Shown here one piece after another: positions 1 through 12,800 of a stretch of DNA of 64,000 nucleotides. Both the position numbers and the translations under genes were made by a program. Under the pieces are notes generated by a model that was not told the DNA's origin, made no database searches, and saw only the letters and a program-made list of their open reading frames with translations. Source of the stretch: CAYGFH01 sp964356315. Its GTDB lineage: Bacteria > Patescibacteriota > Microgenomatia > UBA10105 > UBA927. Numbering within the stretch: position 1 is the first letter of the stretch; the number at the start of each line of letters is the position of its first letter. The DNA lies in NCBI GenBank assembly GCA_964356315.1, contig CAYHHA010000003.1, positions 1-64,000 on the forward strand. The letters are read 5' to 3'.

Positions 1-260
1 TGTATACTGTATACGATATACCATATACTAAATTCCAAGCTCCTACCTCATCTGCCGTCTAAGCTACTACTAATCTGCAAAGCTACTAAGCCCCACTCTC
101 TTTCTACGCTACTAAGCCCACTCGCGCCCATGTCCCCTGTCCCCGTGTCGCCTGTTGCAGGTTACGGGTTACGGGTTGCGGGTTTCCTGTTTCCTGTTTC
201 CTGTTTCCTGTCTCCTGTCTCCTGTCTCTTGTCTCTTGTCTCTTGTCTCTTGTCTCTAAT
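1..260. repeat. Low-complexity spacer with heptamer tandem repeats
   Basis: No credible gene is seen here. At about 160-182 a 7-base word related to GGTTACG repeats three times. From about 183 to 257 a second 7-base word of the form YTCYTGT repeats about eleven times, drifting from TTTCCTG to TCTCTTG. Positions 60-130 hold several copies of a CTACTAAGC-like word. The same vocabulary (CTACTAAGCTAC, CATGTCCC, TTTCCTGTCTC), in the same orientation relative to the downstream gene, lies upstream of giant A at 36430-36640. This looks like slippage-generated spacer DNA. A short reading frame at 130-336 is only a translation of the repeats. Confidence 0.85.
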
Positions 261-267
261 AACACGT

Positions 268-296
268 TTGACACTTTGTATGAATATTGCTAATAT
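268..296 (+). promoter_or_regulatory. Sigma70-type promoter of the toxin-antitoxin operon
   Basis: TTGACA at 268-273 is a perfect -35 box. TAATAT at 291-296 is a close match to the -10 box, and the spacer is exactly 17 bp. The expected transcription start, about 7 nt past the -10 box, falls at 303-305, on or next to the ATG at 305. The mRNA is therefore probably leaderless, which agrees with the absence of any Shine-Dalgarno sequence. Confidence 0.85.
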
Positions 297-303
297 TCAT
301 ACA
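277..303 (+). promoter_or_regulatory. Inverted-repeat operator overlapping the promoter
   Basis: A perfect 12-bp inverted repeat (TGTATGAATATT / AATATTCATACA, 277-288 and 292-303, 3-nt spacer) spans the promoter spacer, the -10 box and the predicted start site. RHH antitoxins of type II modules commonly repress their own operon by binding such a palindrome. The binding role is inferred from position and symmetry. Confidence 0.75.
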
Positions 304-304
304 T

Positions 305-556
305 ATGACAACTATAAATATTTCCCTTCCCAGTGAGCTCAAAAAAGAAGCAGACGCAGCTATTGCTGATGGCCACTATTCCTCGTTTAGCGACCTAACC
401 CGCACCGCGCTTCGGCAGTTACTTCGCGATCGGAAATTAGATCGAATGGTTGCGGAAGCTAAAGCCGATTATAAGGCCGGACGCGGAACAATCTTGCGAA
501 CAAATAAGGACATCGAGGAATATATGGAACAATTCAAGCCCAAATCAAAAAAATGA
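305..556 (+). CDS. Ribbon-helix-helix antitoxin (ParD/CopG-like), 83 aa
   Basis: This is the antitoxin of a type II module. Its N-terminus (MTTINISLPSEL) is the typical beta strand of a ribbon-helix-helix DNA-binding domain. Two helices follow (about residues 12-22 and 28-42, with SSFSDLTRTALRQLL). The C-terminal part, residues 45-83, is charged and would wrap the toxin. The ATG at 305 was chosen because the RHH strand begins there and because it sits at the predicted transcription start. An earlier start at 287 would lie upstream of that point. The gene ends one base before the toxin start, so the two are probably translationally coupled. It likely represses its own promoter through the 277-303 palindrome. 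The exact subfamily is uncertain. Confidence 0.9.
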   Translation: MTTINISLPSELKKEADAAIADGHYSSFSDLTRTALRQLLRDRKLDRMVAEAKADYKAGRGTILRTNKDIEEYMEQFKPKSKK

Positions 557-557
557 T

Positions 558-818
558 ATGGAGATTTTTGCCACCAAAAAATACGACAGACGTCTGGCAA
601 AATTAGTTCGAAAAAATTCTGAAGTATACATATTTGTGTTTAATCGACTCAAACTTCTTAAAAACTCCCCTACTCACCCCTCACTCCGTTTGCATAAACT
701 CGCCAATCGCGAAAATGAATACGCGATTTCCATAGATCACTCGATTAGACTTATATTCTCCAGAGAAAAAGACTCCATCTATCTTCTCGACATCGGCTCG
801 CACGAAGAGGTGTATTAA
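558..818 (+). CDS. RelE/ParE-superfamily toxin (YafQ-like), 86 aa
   Basis: This is the toxin of the module. In the RelE superfamily such proteins are usually ribosome-dependent mRNA endonucleases; ParE members poison gyrase. Visible features are the opening MEIFATKKYDRRLAKL helix, the central LRLHKLANRENEYAIS strand pair, the RLIFSREKD strand, and the C-terminal LLDIGSHEEVY, a common ending in RelE/YafQ-like proteins. The length of 86 residues is normal. The ATG at 558 gives this canonical start. A longer upstream frame exists but would overlap the antitoxin for more than 100 nt and has no family resemblance. There is no visible Shine-Dalgarno site, so expression probably depends on antitoxin translation. 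The gene converges on giant A, 61 bp away. Confidence 0.88.
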   Translation: MEIFATKKYDRRLAKLVRKNSEVYIFVFNRLKLLKNSPTHPSLRLHKLANRENEYAISIDHSIRLIFSREKDSIYLLDIGSHEEVY

Positions 819-879
819 TTGATTAAATACCTTGAAGCCTCAAAAGAATACTTATCACGACAACGTAGACTCGCGAGTA
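819..879. other. Convergent intergenic gap
   Basis: These 61 bp separate the toxin stop (plus strand) from the giant A stop (minus strand). No convincing hairpin with a T-run was found, so I do not call a terminator. Confidence 0.6.
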
Positions 880-3800
880 CTACTTCAAAATTACGAACGT
901 ATGCTGTTCAAAATCAGCATTTTTAGCGATTATATTATCCCACGTAGCCTCATCTATAGAAACAGGCTTCGTGATGTCATGTAGTAAATCTGGCCCTTCT
1001 GATCTTCTTTCAAAAATATCGAGCTGATGCACTCCAGACTCGACAACATCAGCTATGGCTAAATCAGTTTGAATGCCTTGTTTTTGCAACTCATTTCGGA
1101 ACTCTTCTTGCAATGTTTGATTAAAAAACACCCGAGAACTTACGTTAATACTCACAGGAGCATTGTCCTCTGTGAATCCATACATAGTCAGATAATTGGT
1201 TGAGGTAAAATTTGGCTGAGTCCCAAGATAAAGAAGTGACGAATATAAGTATTCTAAATCATGTTTTTTCGCGTAATTCAGATCAAATGATTGATCTATA
1301 GGATGCATTGTCTGAACCTTAACAGCAGAATTCATCGCCTTGGTAAGAGCACTGGAATCCACCATAGATACTCCTTGAGCAGTAGAAACCACCCAATACC
1401 CTACGTCGGTAGTTTTCGTTTTATATTTATTAAAAGAGTCTCCATTGTATAGATATGGTGCTTTTGATTTAGAATCGTCAGCTTCTTGATCATAAATCGT
1501 TGAAATATAGGTAAAAAGCACTGGGTCAGATAGCTTCTTTCCCAACGTTTTATAAGCGGAAAGTATATCTTCTTTAGAACTCACATCAACCAGCACACCA
1601 CTTTCCAACGAGCGAATGACAAAAGCAGGATGAGCAACACCTCCAGCATCTAGCTTCATGAGATTGTTTGTAGCTGGATCAGAAATAGTATAGATTGAGA
1701 CACCGTCTTTCTCTTGCTGTGTAAACACCCCAGCAGAGACTGCTTCTGGAGTCGCTGGAGTAGGCACGACAACGGCAACTTGCGCCTTTTTCTCCAAACT
1801 GTTTATATAATTTGCGCATTGTGTATCACCAAAGAGTATCGCCTTCATGCCCTGATACATATAGTTCCAATGGATAATACCGTCGTCTATATCATGAAAA
1901 ATCATATAAAATACCATCCGACAATTGTCAGGTAATAATTTATTTGACAACTCCTTTCCAAAATTCACAAAAGGACTTGGATTAAAATATGGAATAGCAA
2001 ATAATGCAGAGATACCACTTATCCCCAAGATGCCATCTCCCCGAATGCATTTCGGGAATTTGCAATCTCCACCACCAGCTGCTGCCCCCGCTTTGGAAAA
2101 CACAATACGATACCCAGAGATTACTACCTCAATCGGCGTATGATTGATGATCTTCCCCAAAGCCACTAGACATCCTGACCCAAATCCCCCGCCTTGCCCG
2201 CCTATGCCTTGCGCATAGACTTTTTGGACTATTCCAGCATCAGAAATACGGCAGTTTTTGACAACATCAGCAACTTCTTGACCAATTATTTCATCAAGTA
2301 TTTCAGTGCGCACTTCACTCTTATTACCCTGTTCTTCAACAAACCTATATGGTTGATTTGAAATGCTAAAACTCCATGCTCTCTCTTGAGTAGCATAGGC
2401 CTCCGGCTCCCTCCAATCAGGAGTGAACGCCATTTTCATTGCAATTGGGAACAAAGCGAGCATAGCAATACTGGTTGCTAAAATTAACATTGATGGCCAC
2501 ATAACAACTACACCCAACACAATGACTAAAAGCAACATTGTCACTCGGATCGGCGTAATTTGCATTAATATGGAATCCCGATATTTTTTCGCATCCCTCA
2601 TAGCTTGGTATATATGAACAAATTCGTGGAATGTCACGGAGGTAAGTGTTTTTTGAATTGCACCTTTTCGTTCAGATGGACTTAATAGTTCATAATTTTC
2701 TAATCTCAACTCCTTTATTTTAGTTGTATTTTTTACAATATCGACTACAACATCTGGGGACATTACCACAGAGACACGACCATTTTTATGCTGGAAAACG
2801 CTTCCAGCAGCATCAGCATCTGAAAGATATGACGCGCGGGTGGTCTTCAACTTCATGAGTATCCGATCTAGAGCACTAAACCATCTTGACGAATTTTCTT
2901 TAGCGTTTCCAAAAGTAAATGTCACGTTCGTTTTGAAATATTCTTCAGCCTGCTTTCTGTTTCCACCTATCTTCTCAACAAATTCACCATATGACATCGC
3001 TAACTGTTCCGGATCAGTTGAAACGTTAATAACATCACCATCACCATCTGGAACCTGAAGCGTGGTAGCTATCAGTTTTGCAGTTCCAAACCCTTCCAAC
3101 ATATTTTTTGTATTCTCATCTTCATTACGGAGCGCTGGAATCCAAGTTCGAATGGACATGGAAAGACGAGATATGAAAACCGATATTGGAGACAGGAGGC
3201 GTTTTGAGAGAGAATCTCTAGTCGTCGTTGCTTTTTCTTTACCTTCGAGATACAGATAGCGTGCGTGCATATCATTTTTGAAATCCGCAAACAACTCTAT
3301 ATCTTTTGTACTCAATAGTGGTATTTTTTCTAATTCTATCCAAGCAATAGCTTCTTGCTCTGTGGCGGGTTTTTGAGAAGTTTTGAGAGGTGAGACAGTA
3401 CCGATATTCTTTCGTTCCATATCATTTACCATATCAATAGCCTGTTGTGCTGCTCGCACCGCTGCTCCCCACCCTTCTTTTGTTCCAGAAAGCAGAGCCT
3501 TTCTCATTTCTATCTGAAACAATAAATCTGCCCAAACTACAGACTCCTCGTAGAAGTGGTTTATATAGCCGTCAATGAGCTTTAGGACTCTTTGAGCTTC
3601 TCCTTTGTCCCCCGCTCTCCACGCCGTGTCAAATGCGACGATCACATTCTTTACCGTCGGCACGACGACGCTACAATCATCACAACCTTTCTTGGGATAC
3701 ATAGATTGAGGGTGTGCGATTTTTTGCTCCAAAATACCGATAATTTCATCTGTTAGTTTGCGTTGCTCACTCTCACTCAGATCCCCTGTGCTCAGACTTG

Positions 3801-6800
3801 ATATATGGCCTTCATCGAATAATTGTCTTTGCAATTTAAGTTGCTCAGCAATGACCTGAAGAAATTCCCTATACGATTCAGGAATAGTTATCACGCTTTT
3901 CTTCTGATATAGTACACCAAGTTGTTTTTGTAGTATTTTTTCTGAATCTATTGTAGGAAATGTTACTTGCATAATCCCCGTGGCTTTTCTCAGTTTTAAG
4001 AGTTGGTATATGAATTGCATTGAATACTCCAAGCTCGGTGAAACCGCTGTATGGTCATCGCTCAGGGCAGTTGCTTTTAGGTTTAGGAATCTATGGTTTA
4101 TAATATAAGAAACTTCTCGATCAATAAAACTCTCCTCAAATGTTTGTGTAACACCCTGAGATTGCACAAGTTCGTAGTCGAATAACTTGAGCATCTTTTT
4201 TCCATTCGATTCGACGACTAAAATGTTTTTGCCTCTTGAGGCTAGCACATCGCTAAAGGAAACCGAATAACGCCCGATATCTTGTAACAGCTCATTCGCG
4301 AGGATCGCGAGATCTTCGGGAGAAACACTTGTTTGCACTTTTGACTCACCTTCTATTCCCACTTCAAATGGAGTCACGATAAATCTGCTTTGTCGATCTG
4401 CATACACTGGAATAAGATGCTGAGACTCTCTCAATTGTTTTGGGAGTGATTGGAAGTTTTGTATCCCTGATGAAGCATTGGCGTATTTAACTATATACTC
4501 CAATCCTGTTGACCTACTTCGAATTTGATATACCGGCCGTATTCCTTTCTCATTCGGATACATTCGAATTTCCCAGCTATCATCGAGTGTTGAATATTCT
4601 TTACTCGTATTCTTACTACGATAAAACGCGACGATCTTATCCGCAGTTTCATTAGAAAGTTCTGGAGCTTGCGTTCTATTATTCACAACATCACCTGGCA
4701 AATTTACTGCGTTTTTCCCCTCAACAATAACCCTTCCATCCTGATCCACTATTCTCCCCTCAACAGAATTGCGCTCCGAAGTTTGTGGAATGTCCGCCTT
4801 CTGTGTTCCATACAATTTAATTCTCGCCACCTCTATCCTCTTTATCTCATCATCGGAGATTGAGGATATGCGTGATTCAAGATCATCCAGCGCTCGCCGT
4901 GTTGAGAAAAATGCTTTATAGTCCCATCCTGAAACCGCTCCTGGGACAAGTGTCGGATGCTCATTGGTTAAAAATAACGATGGGATAATATCTTCCTGCA
5001 ACATACGCGTATCTGACCGCCACATATTGAAGTCAAATCTATTCATCAACTCATGGAATATCCTTGGGCCACCAGCTACACCTAATCCGAAATCCAACAT
5101 AGGAACATGAAAATTCCCAGTCTGATCTTTATACAGTAGAAAATTTGCCATGCGTATGTCTCCGTGTGAAACTGGGATCGATCCAAAATTACGATAGTGC
5201 TCAATAATCTTTTTTAGGATTTGAATTTTTTCTTCGGTAGTCAAATTGTGTACGACAGTACTCGTAGCTCCTTGATTATCATCTTGCATCGTTGAATATC
5301 CGAGTGGCACCCCTGGCAACTTTTCCATAACAAAATTATGTAAACCACTTTGTAGCCCTGAAATATTTTCATATAAAAGGTGCGGGACGTCTGGAAGATA
5401 TTGAATTCGTCGCAATATAGATGCTTCGTTCTTCATTGCATTATTCAAATATGCTGTAGCAGCTTGCTTTATCATGACCACCCGACCGCCATCTATTACA
5501 CCTTCATACATACTACCTTGCTGCCCTCCGGTAACTTTCTTTATCGAATGTATTTTTTTGCCATCCGGCAAGCTAATATCTGCTAGTAATACTTCTGTCT
5601 CTTTGCCAGCTGAACCTTGTTGTCCAAGAGAATGTTCTAGTGTCTGAGCAGGCTTCTTTATAGCAACAATGCCTGGCAAATTTACTGCGTTTTTCCCCTC
5701 AACAATAACCTTTCCATCCTGATCCACCACCCTATCCACTGGGTTAATGGTTACTGGTTTTTTGCCGAACCCAAATTCATGAATGACGAGAGGCTCTATG
5801 GAGCTTAGCACTGCGCGCTCCCGAACGATAGAGAAGTTTTCTCCAGAGAAAAACCATTGAAAAGGCTTAATAGTAACCGTTTCTGTAGTTCCATTGGAGT
5901 GAGTAATGGTATAGGTATTCCAAACTGATAAACCAACACAGTTTTCTCCAACAGTTTGGGCAAAGACCTTAGGAAGGAAACTTATTAACCCCGTGCTACA
6001 GCCAGTACCAGACACCCAGGGAATTACATTAACAGCAAATACTGAAGCTGTAATAAGAATTACTACAATGCCAACTCTCCCTTTTTTCATCCATTGCCAT
6101 GCTAGAGAAAACCCTTTATTCAATGACAATCCACGTTTTTGTAGATAAATTAATCCAGATCGAGCAGTCCAAAGAGACAATAGTGCGCCAGCGGAAGCTG
6201 CCATGTCACCCATACTAAATGATGCGTTAGGCTGAATAAGCTCTAATAGTATGAGAATAATTCCTGTTAGTAGCATTGATAGACTAAATCGATGCTTCTT
6301 CTGCCAAGTCGATTCATTCTCTGGACTTAACTTCAAAGCCAAGGATGCGAGAGAATCTACAAGTAATAAACCGATACCTGCTATACCGAAATCGCCCAAA
6401 GAATTTCGTAAGAAATCCAAGTCAATATATCCACGTAAATGACCAAGCGTATCACCTATAGTTTTAAGAAAAGTCAGTCCAATCTCTGATCTAAAATATT
6501 TTTGTCCGTAATATACGGAAGCACCAAACAATGCAGCATCGGTTATGCGGTAGAAAATTGTTTGTATACTATTCCAAATTTTTGAGCGCTTAGGTAGTGG
6601 GGCTTCTAATTCTATGTCCTTGTTTTGTTTTTTAGATACTGAAGTTTGATTGCTCACTTCGCGCTGCAGCGCTTGTATGCGCAAGAAAAGCTCAGCATAG
6701 AACCGCTTATACTGCTCAGGGGCGAATAATGGTGCGAGATTATTTTTCGGATTCGCCTCACCTGCATCTACAATCTGCCACTTCGAAGTCTCTGTGTTTC

Positions 6801-9800
6801 GTCCCAAAGTAAACGCCCCAACGTTTGAGCCAGAGCCTCGTATACGCATCTCATCCACCGCCCAAGTCAATAACTCATGCACCTGCCGATAATCGGCATC
6901 GTTTTTAATTCCAAGAATTTTAAATGAATTTCTTTTTGCCAACGCGTAACCAACTGAGCCAAAGAGACTACGCATCCGCCCCCAACGAAGTTCATGCGCA
7001 CGCAAACTGAGAAGAGAAATTTCAAGCAAATTCGATGTAGCTACGTCGGATTTCTTTTCGATCAAAAACACAGAACCATCAGATGTTTTTCCAAGCGCAA
7101 TAACATCAGGCACCTCAGAATCTGTAGCCGTGAAGAATGTCTGCAGCTGATTGAACAACTGATTGTTGTCTGGTGAAGAAATCCGAAGCACATTCCCGTC
7201 ACCCAAATCGTACACTGTGCGATGCTCTGGCTGTGTTGATATAGGTTTGTATACGTTTCCATTTACTACTATTTGATCACTGATGCCATCTGAAAGCACG
7301 CGGTACGCAGAACCTCGATGCAAAAGAGTTGGCAAGCGATGTAACACATATTTCTCCCAAAGCGTTCTATCTCCTTCCAAATAACCTACTACAGAGACAT
7401 ATGCCTCACGCACTACCTTTTTTATAAGGAAAAATTTTGAGGATGACACTTCCGCCCCTTCTATCGTAAACCCTTCTTGAGCAAGAACTCCTTGGGTTTC
7501 CAGATCCTCCCGTATGCTCGTCAGCAGTGTGGTTAAGTCCTCCTCTGCCGTTCGACTAGCGCCCATGATGGTTCTGACGGTAGTGTTTGGGTTTCGCCTC
7601 GCCCATGCTTCAATCTCTTTGCCATATCTTGAAACTATCTCTGGACTACCAAGGAGATCCATAATGCCCTGTACTGCTTCTGGAGTTAGGACATAGGCTT
7701 GAGCTTCTTTCTCATACCGTACGATTGCGAAATATGTTTTTTGAAATGCTTTGAAGGCTGGCTGTTTCGTAAGCACAAACATATCAAGCAGGTCAAAATA
7801 ATGTCCACCTCGTCGGAAATTCACAAAAGACTCCCAATTTACTAAACCAAGCCTCTTTGCGATACGCTCTGCAAACGCAATTTCTTGTTTATTATTGAGT
7901 ATCAAGTCGAGACTACTTCCAGAGTTCGGATCGCTATCTGGAATCACCAACCTCAACGATCCTCGTTTCACCATGTCTGCGATAGCATCGAGCTCTGTAT
8001 CAAGCGATGCGACCGTGTTTAAAAATATCAGTTCTCGTCCGGAAAATATCGGATTATAGAGCTCCGCAGAATCATGCACAGCACGAGGGATCGCCATATG
8101 GATGCCTTCGGAATATAGATCGAGGTTATTAAATATTCCCCCCAAAAGCCCTATGCGCATCCCTATTTGTAGTACTCCTTTGCGGACTATTGCAGGGATC
8201 ACGGGATTGTTCACCGTGCGTGTCAGAAGCTTAAAAAAGTTATCCTTGAACGTTCCATTTCCATACAATAACCAGAGATGGGTAGGATCGCTACTTACAA
8301 CCGGTGCGTCAGCAATAAATTGCACATGGTTGAACTCTGTTAATTTTTCCACCCTCGCCGCCCATAACAATACCGTCATGCCCCCCAGAGAATGTCCATA
8401 CACGGTCTTTATATGCTTAGGAGATATACCAAGCGCGGTGTTGCTTGCGTCTATCTGACGGAATAGATCGTCAAACAAATACGCCCGCCTCCCTCGAAGG
8501 ATCGCCTTCGATCCTTTGGTCAGAAGAGAAACACTATCTGTAAGTTCATACCAGAGAGATTTGAAAAATCCTACGCGCACAAGAGTACCATCCGCACCTT
8601 TTTCCATAATCCATGACTGTGATCTCGCTGTCCCCTCGGATCCGCGCAAGGATTTCGCATTTGCCAGCTGAGGATGTTCTATACTCGAAACTCCAATTGC
8701 AGTTACTGCTGTATCGCGAAACACTTCTTTAGATGCATGAAATCCATGAATAAATTCCACAACAGATTTATTGTCGTTTGCAAGCATGCTGGCAATTACT
8801 TTGCGTATCTCGCTATCACTCATGCTGTCGAGTTCATCTAACACTGATGTTGGTAGTTTCACAAAAAATGCATCAGGTGTACCATCTACCTTTGGATCCG
8901 TTGGATGTGGCGTGTATGTTTCCCAAGAGAAAACCCCACGAGCGCGGTCAATATGCCTAGATCCAGGAACATAGTATGATCCAGCACTAATTCGTAATTC
9001 TTCGTCCATAACTCGTTGAACGTTTTGTATCCGGTCATTGGCTGACTTCACTTGAGTATTTGCCTTTGCTTGAGCTTCTTTCAGTCGATAATTTCGATCA
9101 GCCAACAGTAACTTCCCCACCTTTTGGACAAACGTTTTACTGTCAAATCCACCCTTTGTCTCTTTGAGATTTGTAGCCTGCAGAGACTTGAGCGTTTTGT
9201 CATTTACCCCCAATCGCCCAAAAAGCGCTCGACCTGATGGGAAATCTGTATTAAAGACCCGGTAAAAATATCGATAATCATCAGGTGTAAGCGCTGGAGC
9301 CTTCGGGTTGGATCTGTCGATAAACCTGCGGATAAACTCTCTGACCTGCATATCCCACGCATCATCTTCCATACTGAGCTTTGCTTGCTCAAATTCTTCA
9401 TCAACTGCTGACTTTACCAATGCCTTAGTAGTTGAAGGTGTTATTGGGTCAGACACGATGTGCAATTGCTCCGGAGATACGGTCAGATGAACTGGCATAT
9501 CAAGCGTTGAGGGAGTCGCAAATGCTTCAGGAAGTTGAGCAAACTCGTCTGCCATATTCTGATAGATCGCTTCTGGCAAGACCATATACCAAGCACGACT
9601 CTCTGGATCATCGTATATCACTGGACTAAACGCTGGGTTTCTCAATCGAAGCGTCTCTACAATCAATTTCAACAATTCCTGCTCCTGTTTTTTCGTGACA
9701 ATAGGACTGTTTTCTGGCAATACAAATCCCGCCTCTATCCGCACAATGGTGACGTATTCCGATTCCTTTTTAGCCACTGCAAGTGCATCGGATGCGTCTC

Positions 9801-12800
9801 GAAAAACCCGCGCGTTGGGAATATCCGTCACAATCGCGCGATTTTCTATCAGAGGATCAACGATCGACAGCATTTTTGACCACTGTGCGGAAAAGTTTGA
9901 GATACTCTTCCCCGTGGTGCGAGCGGATAAAAATACCGTTTCTAGCACGCCTCGAATACCTGTTTGAGACAAAGCAACCATATTAAAATCCAAAGGAGGG
10001 TTAGGTAGTATCTCCACAGGAGCACTAAAGCGTACGACGAGCGGTGCATTGACCTTTTTCCCTGATTCCATCCGTGGGACAGAGACCTGACTCAATGTGG
10101 AATTCATTGTTTTCTCTTGATTAGCCGTGATAGGTGTGCTTTTTCCACTCTTTTTTGTAAACACCGTAAATTGATTGATAGCCGGACCGTGCACGAGTAC
10201 CACATCCGGACCTAATGCCTCACGAAGCGACGATGCCACCAGACGCAACACCACATCACGCATTTCTGTTTGCTCTGGGATGGTAGCCTGCATCGCATAG
10301 AGACCATCTATAGTGACCGTTTTGATGGCGACATAGTTCTGTATTATGGCCTGCAACGCTTGAGGCGTATAGACCAATGGAGGATTCCGGACAGAGGGTC
10401 CGTGAACATTCGCCATAAAGTTCGAAAAACGACTCGTGAACGTGCGTTCAAACCATGAATAGTGCAAAGAAAGGGCGTCTTCTGAAACAGGCAAGATGGT
10501 GTTTGGTGTAAATATCCGGTCAAACACCCGACGGGAAAGCGCATCAAAGAGCATGGCATGTTCTTTTGGATTGTTTTGTAACGCTGTTTTCAAAAATGTA
10601 TCTGTATCCTGTCCCAGCCAATTTTCCAGCTCCGCGTCTGTATGGGTTCTCAACCCGGCAATATATCGATCAAGAATATCTTGAACAACTTTCTTGTACA
10701 TATCTTTAGCTTTAGTTGGCAGATCTTTTCCATCAGATAAGGAGCGAAGCTTTTTAATTTCATCTACTTGAGCCCCAAGCTTTCGCAGACGGACGACTCC
10801 TCGCTTTTCGTATGGAAATGCGTATTTTAGGATAAAATTTACGATCATCGCATCGGTCTGGGTGTCCTGAAGCTTTTTCGCCATGGATTCCATTTGTTGG
10901 TTAAATGTTGCAGGATCAAGCTCTTCAAATACGCTGTATAACTGCTCCGGAGCAATCTTACCGTCAATCATGGTCATCGCGCTCACCCCTACCCCTACAA
11001 ACATTGGGAACGCCACCTCACCCTTCGGTGTCATCGTTTTATACAACTGCCCGTTTAAACCTTGCAGTGCTGTTGCGATTGCTTCTACATCTTTTTGGGT
11101 AAATCCAAACGCACCAGGGAGTGTCAGATAAAATTCCGAGCTCTTGGCAAATGTGAGCATACGGATCAATTCTTCCGTTGATGAAAATTTTTGCTGTATC
11201 TCTGTGGGGATAGATGAGATAATTTTCGCAAACAACGCGCGTTTAAATTCGTTGCCTTTTTCATACCCATATTTATCATTAATCAGTTTTTGGATTGCAG
11301 CAACATCGATCTTGATCACCCCAACATACGCTTGCTGCTCAGGGAGTATTTTTGGATCTTTCTTATGAAGCGCGATAGACGCTTGGATATTTTCCAAATA
11401 GTTGAGACTTTCTCGGTATACAACAGAGTTTGAGCTTATCATGTCCCCAAGAAGCACCGGATCATAATATAACTCTTCAAACACACTCAGATAGTTATCT
11501 CTAGCAGTGGGAGAAAGACCAGCAAACATCGAGTCCTCAAGCAACCCTCGCTGCACGAGAATTGGTTGATATCGGCGCAAATTCGAGAGCCGTTCTGCAA
11601 ACGGCCTCTGTGTTAACGCATCATGCGCGGTCAGATTATTTGCGGGATTGTCTTCACTAAAGTGTATCCCTGGAGTTTTTACAGAAATCTTTTCAATATC
11701 ACTGTCCGTTGGGGATGCGATATACGGAAGCTGAGTCTTTCGCATCGCTTCAAGAATTTGAGCTTTCAAAAGCTCCAGATCCCTGGTCATTCTGGAGTCA
11801 GCAACACCCTGACTCTCATTGCTATCATATAGGATAGAAAGCATTCCTTCGTCCCCTGATGTGTGGATGAGAGAAAATTGATATCCAGCTTTCTGATCTT
11901 GTAAGACTTTGTTCATCGCATCAACCTGCTCTTTCACCTTGCCGAACACGACATGGAGTCCATAATCCCCCATCAGATTCGCAATTTTTGATGGATAGGC
12001 GTTCAGGCCGGAGAGATATTCCATATCAAAAAAATACAGAGCTTTATAGAGGGGATTTTTACGCTGAAAGACATGCCACGCGACGCCATAAATTGGCAGA
12101 GCCTTCTTATACGTCTGTTCTATACTCATAAACATTGCCTTTTTCTGAGAAAGCGAAAGTGCTTTTCCATTTTCCCCGTAAATCTCAATATCTTCGTAAT
12201 CTGCGGGATCAAAAGATTGCAAATCTTTGCGCAAAATTCCGTTTAACATCTGATTTGACAGTCGCCGTAGAAGCTCTTCATGTACTGCAGGAGGCAAGTT
12301 TATAATGCCTTTCTTTTTCAAATCGTCTTCCAAAATCTTTCGGATATCTGCGGTAAGCTCTGTTGAGACAGCCGGTTGTCTTGCGTGCACATCATCTGGA
12401 GCATCGGGATACGTCGCTGTGGTGACATCTGTGACAGCCCGTGAAGGACCCTGGTTAGATCTACGAAATACCATTGCAAGACTATTGAAGAGGCGTTGAA
12501 TGCGCGTAAGAGGTTGCGTTTCCGGTGGAGTAGCTGGAGTGGCTTGAGAAGTAGCAATGGACGCTATGCGGGCCAGAAGATATGCTTTAATGGTTGCTAT
12601 TTCTGGAGGACCTCGATCAGAGAACAGAGACTTATACTCAAGATCGCTTGGGATCATATCTACGATCTTTTCGAATTCCCCTGACTGGATAAGCGCTGGT
12701 TGAGCACTCGCAACGCGCTGAGCGATTGCATCAAAATTCGAGAGGTACGCACGAGGCAACAACGCCGTAGCAGTATCGAGCGTTTCAGATCGACCAATAG

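Noticed and set aside
160..257. Telomere-like or CRISPR-like array
   Set aside because: Units are only 7 bp, contiguous and drifting, with no spacers; simple slippage explains them.
130..336. Plus-strand frame of 68 codons over the left spacer
   Set aside because: It translates the 7-bp tandem repeats and overlaps the antitoxin promoter; no protein character.
11845..11859. Active diguanylate cyclase
   Set aside because: SGDEG lacks the full GG(D/E)EF motif, and the surrounding fold assignment is by eye only.
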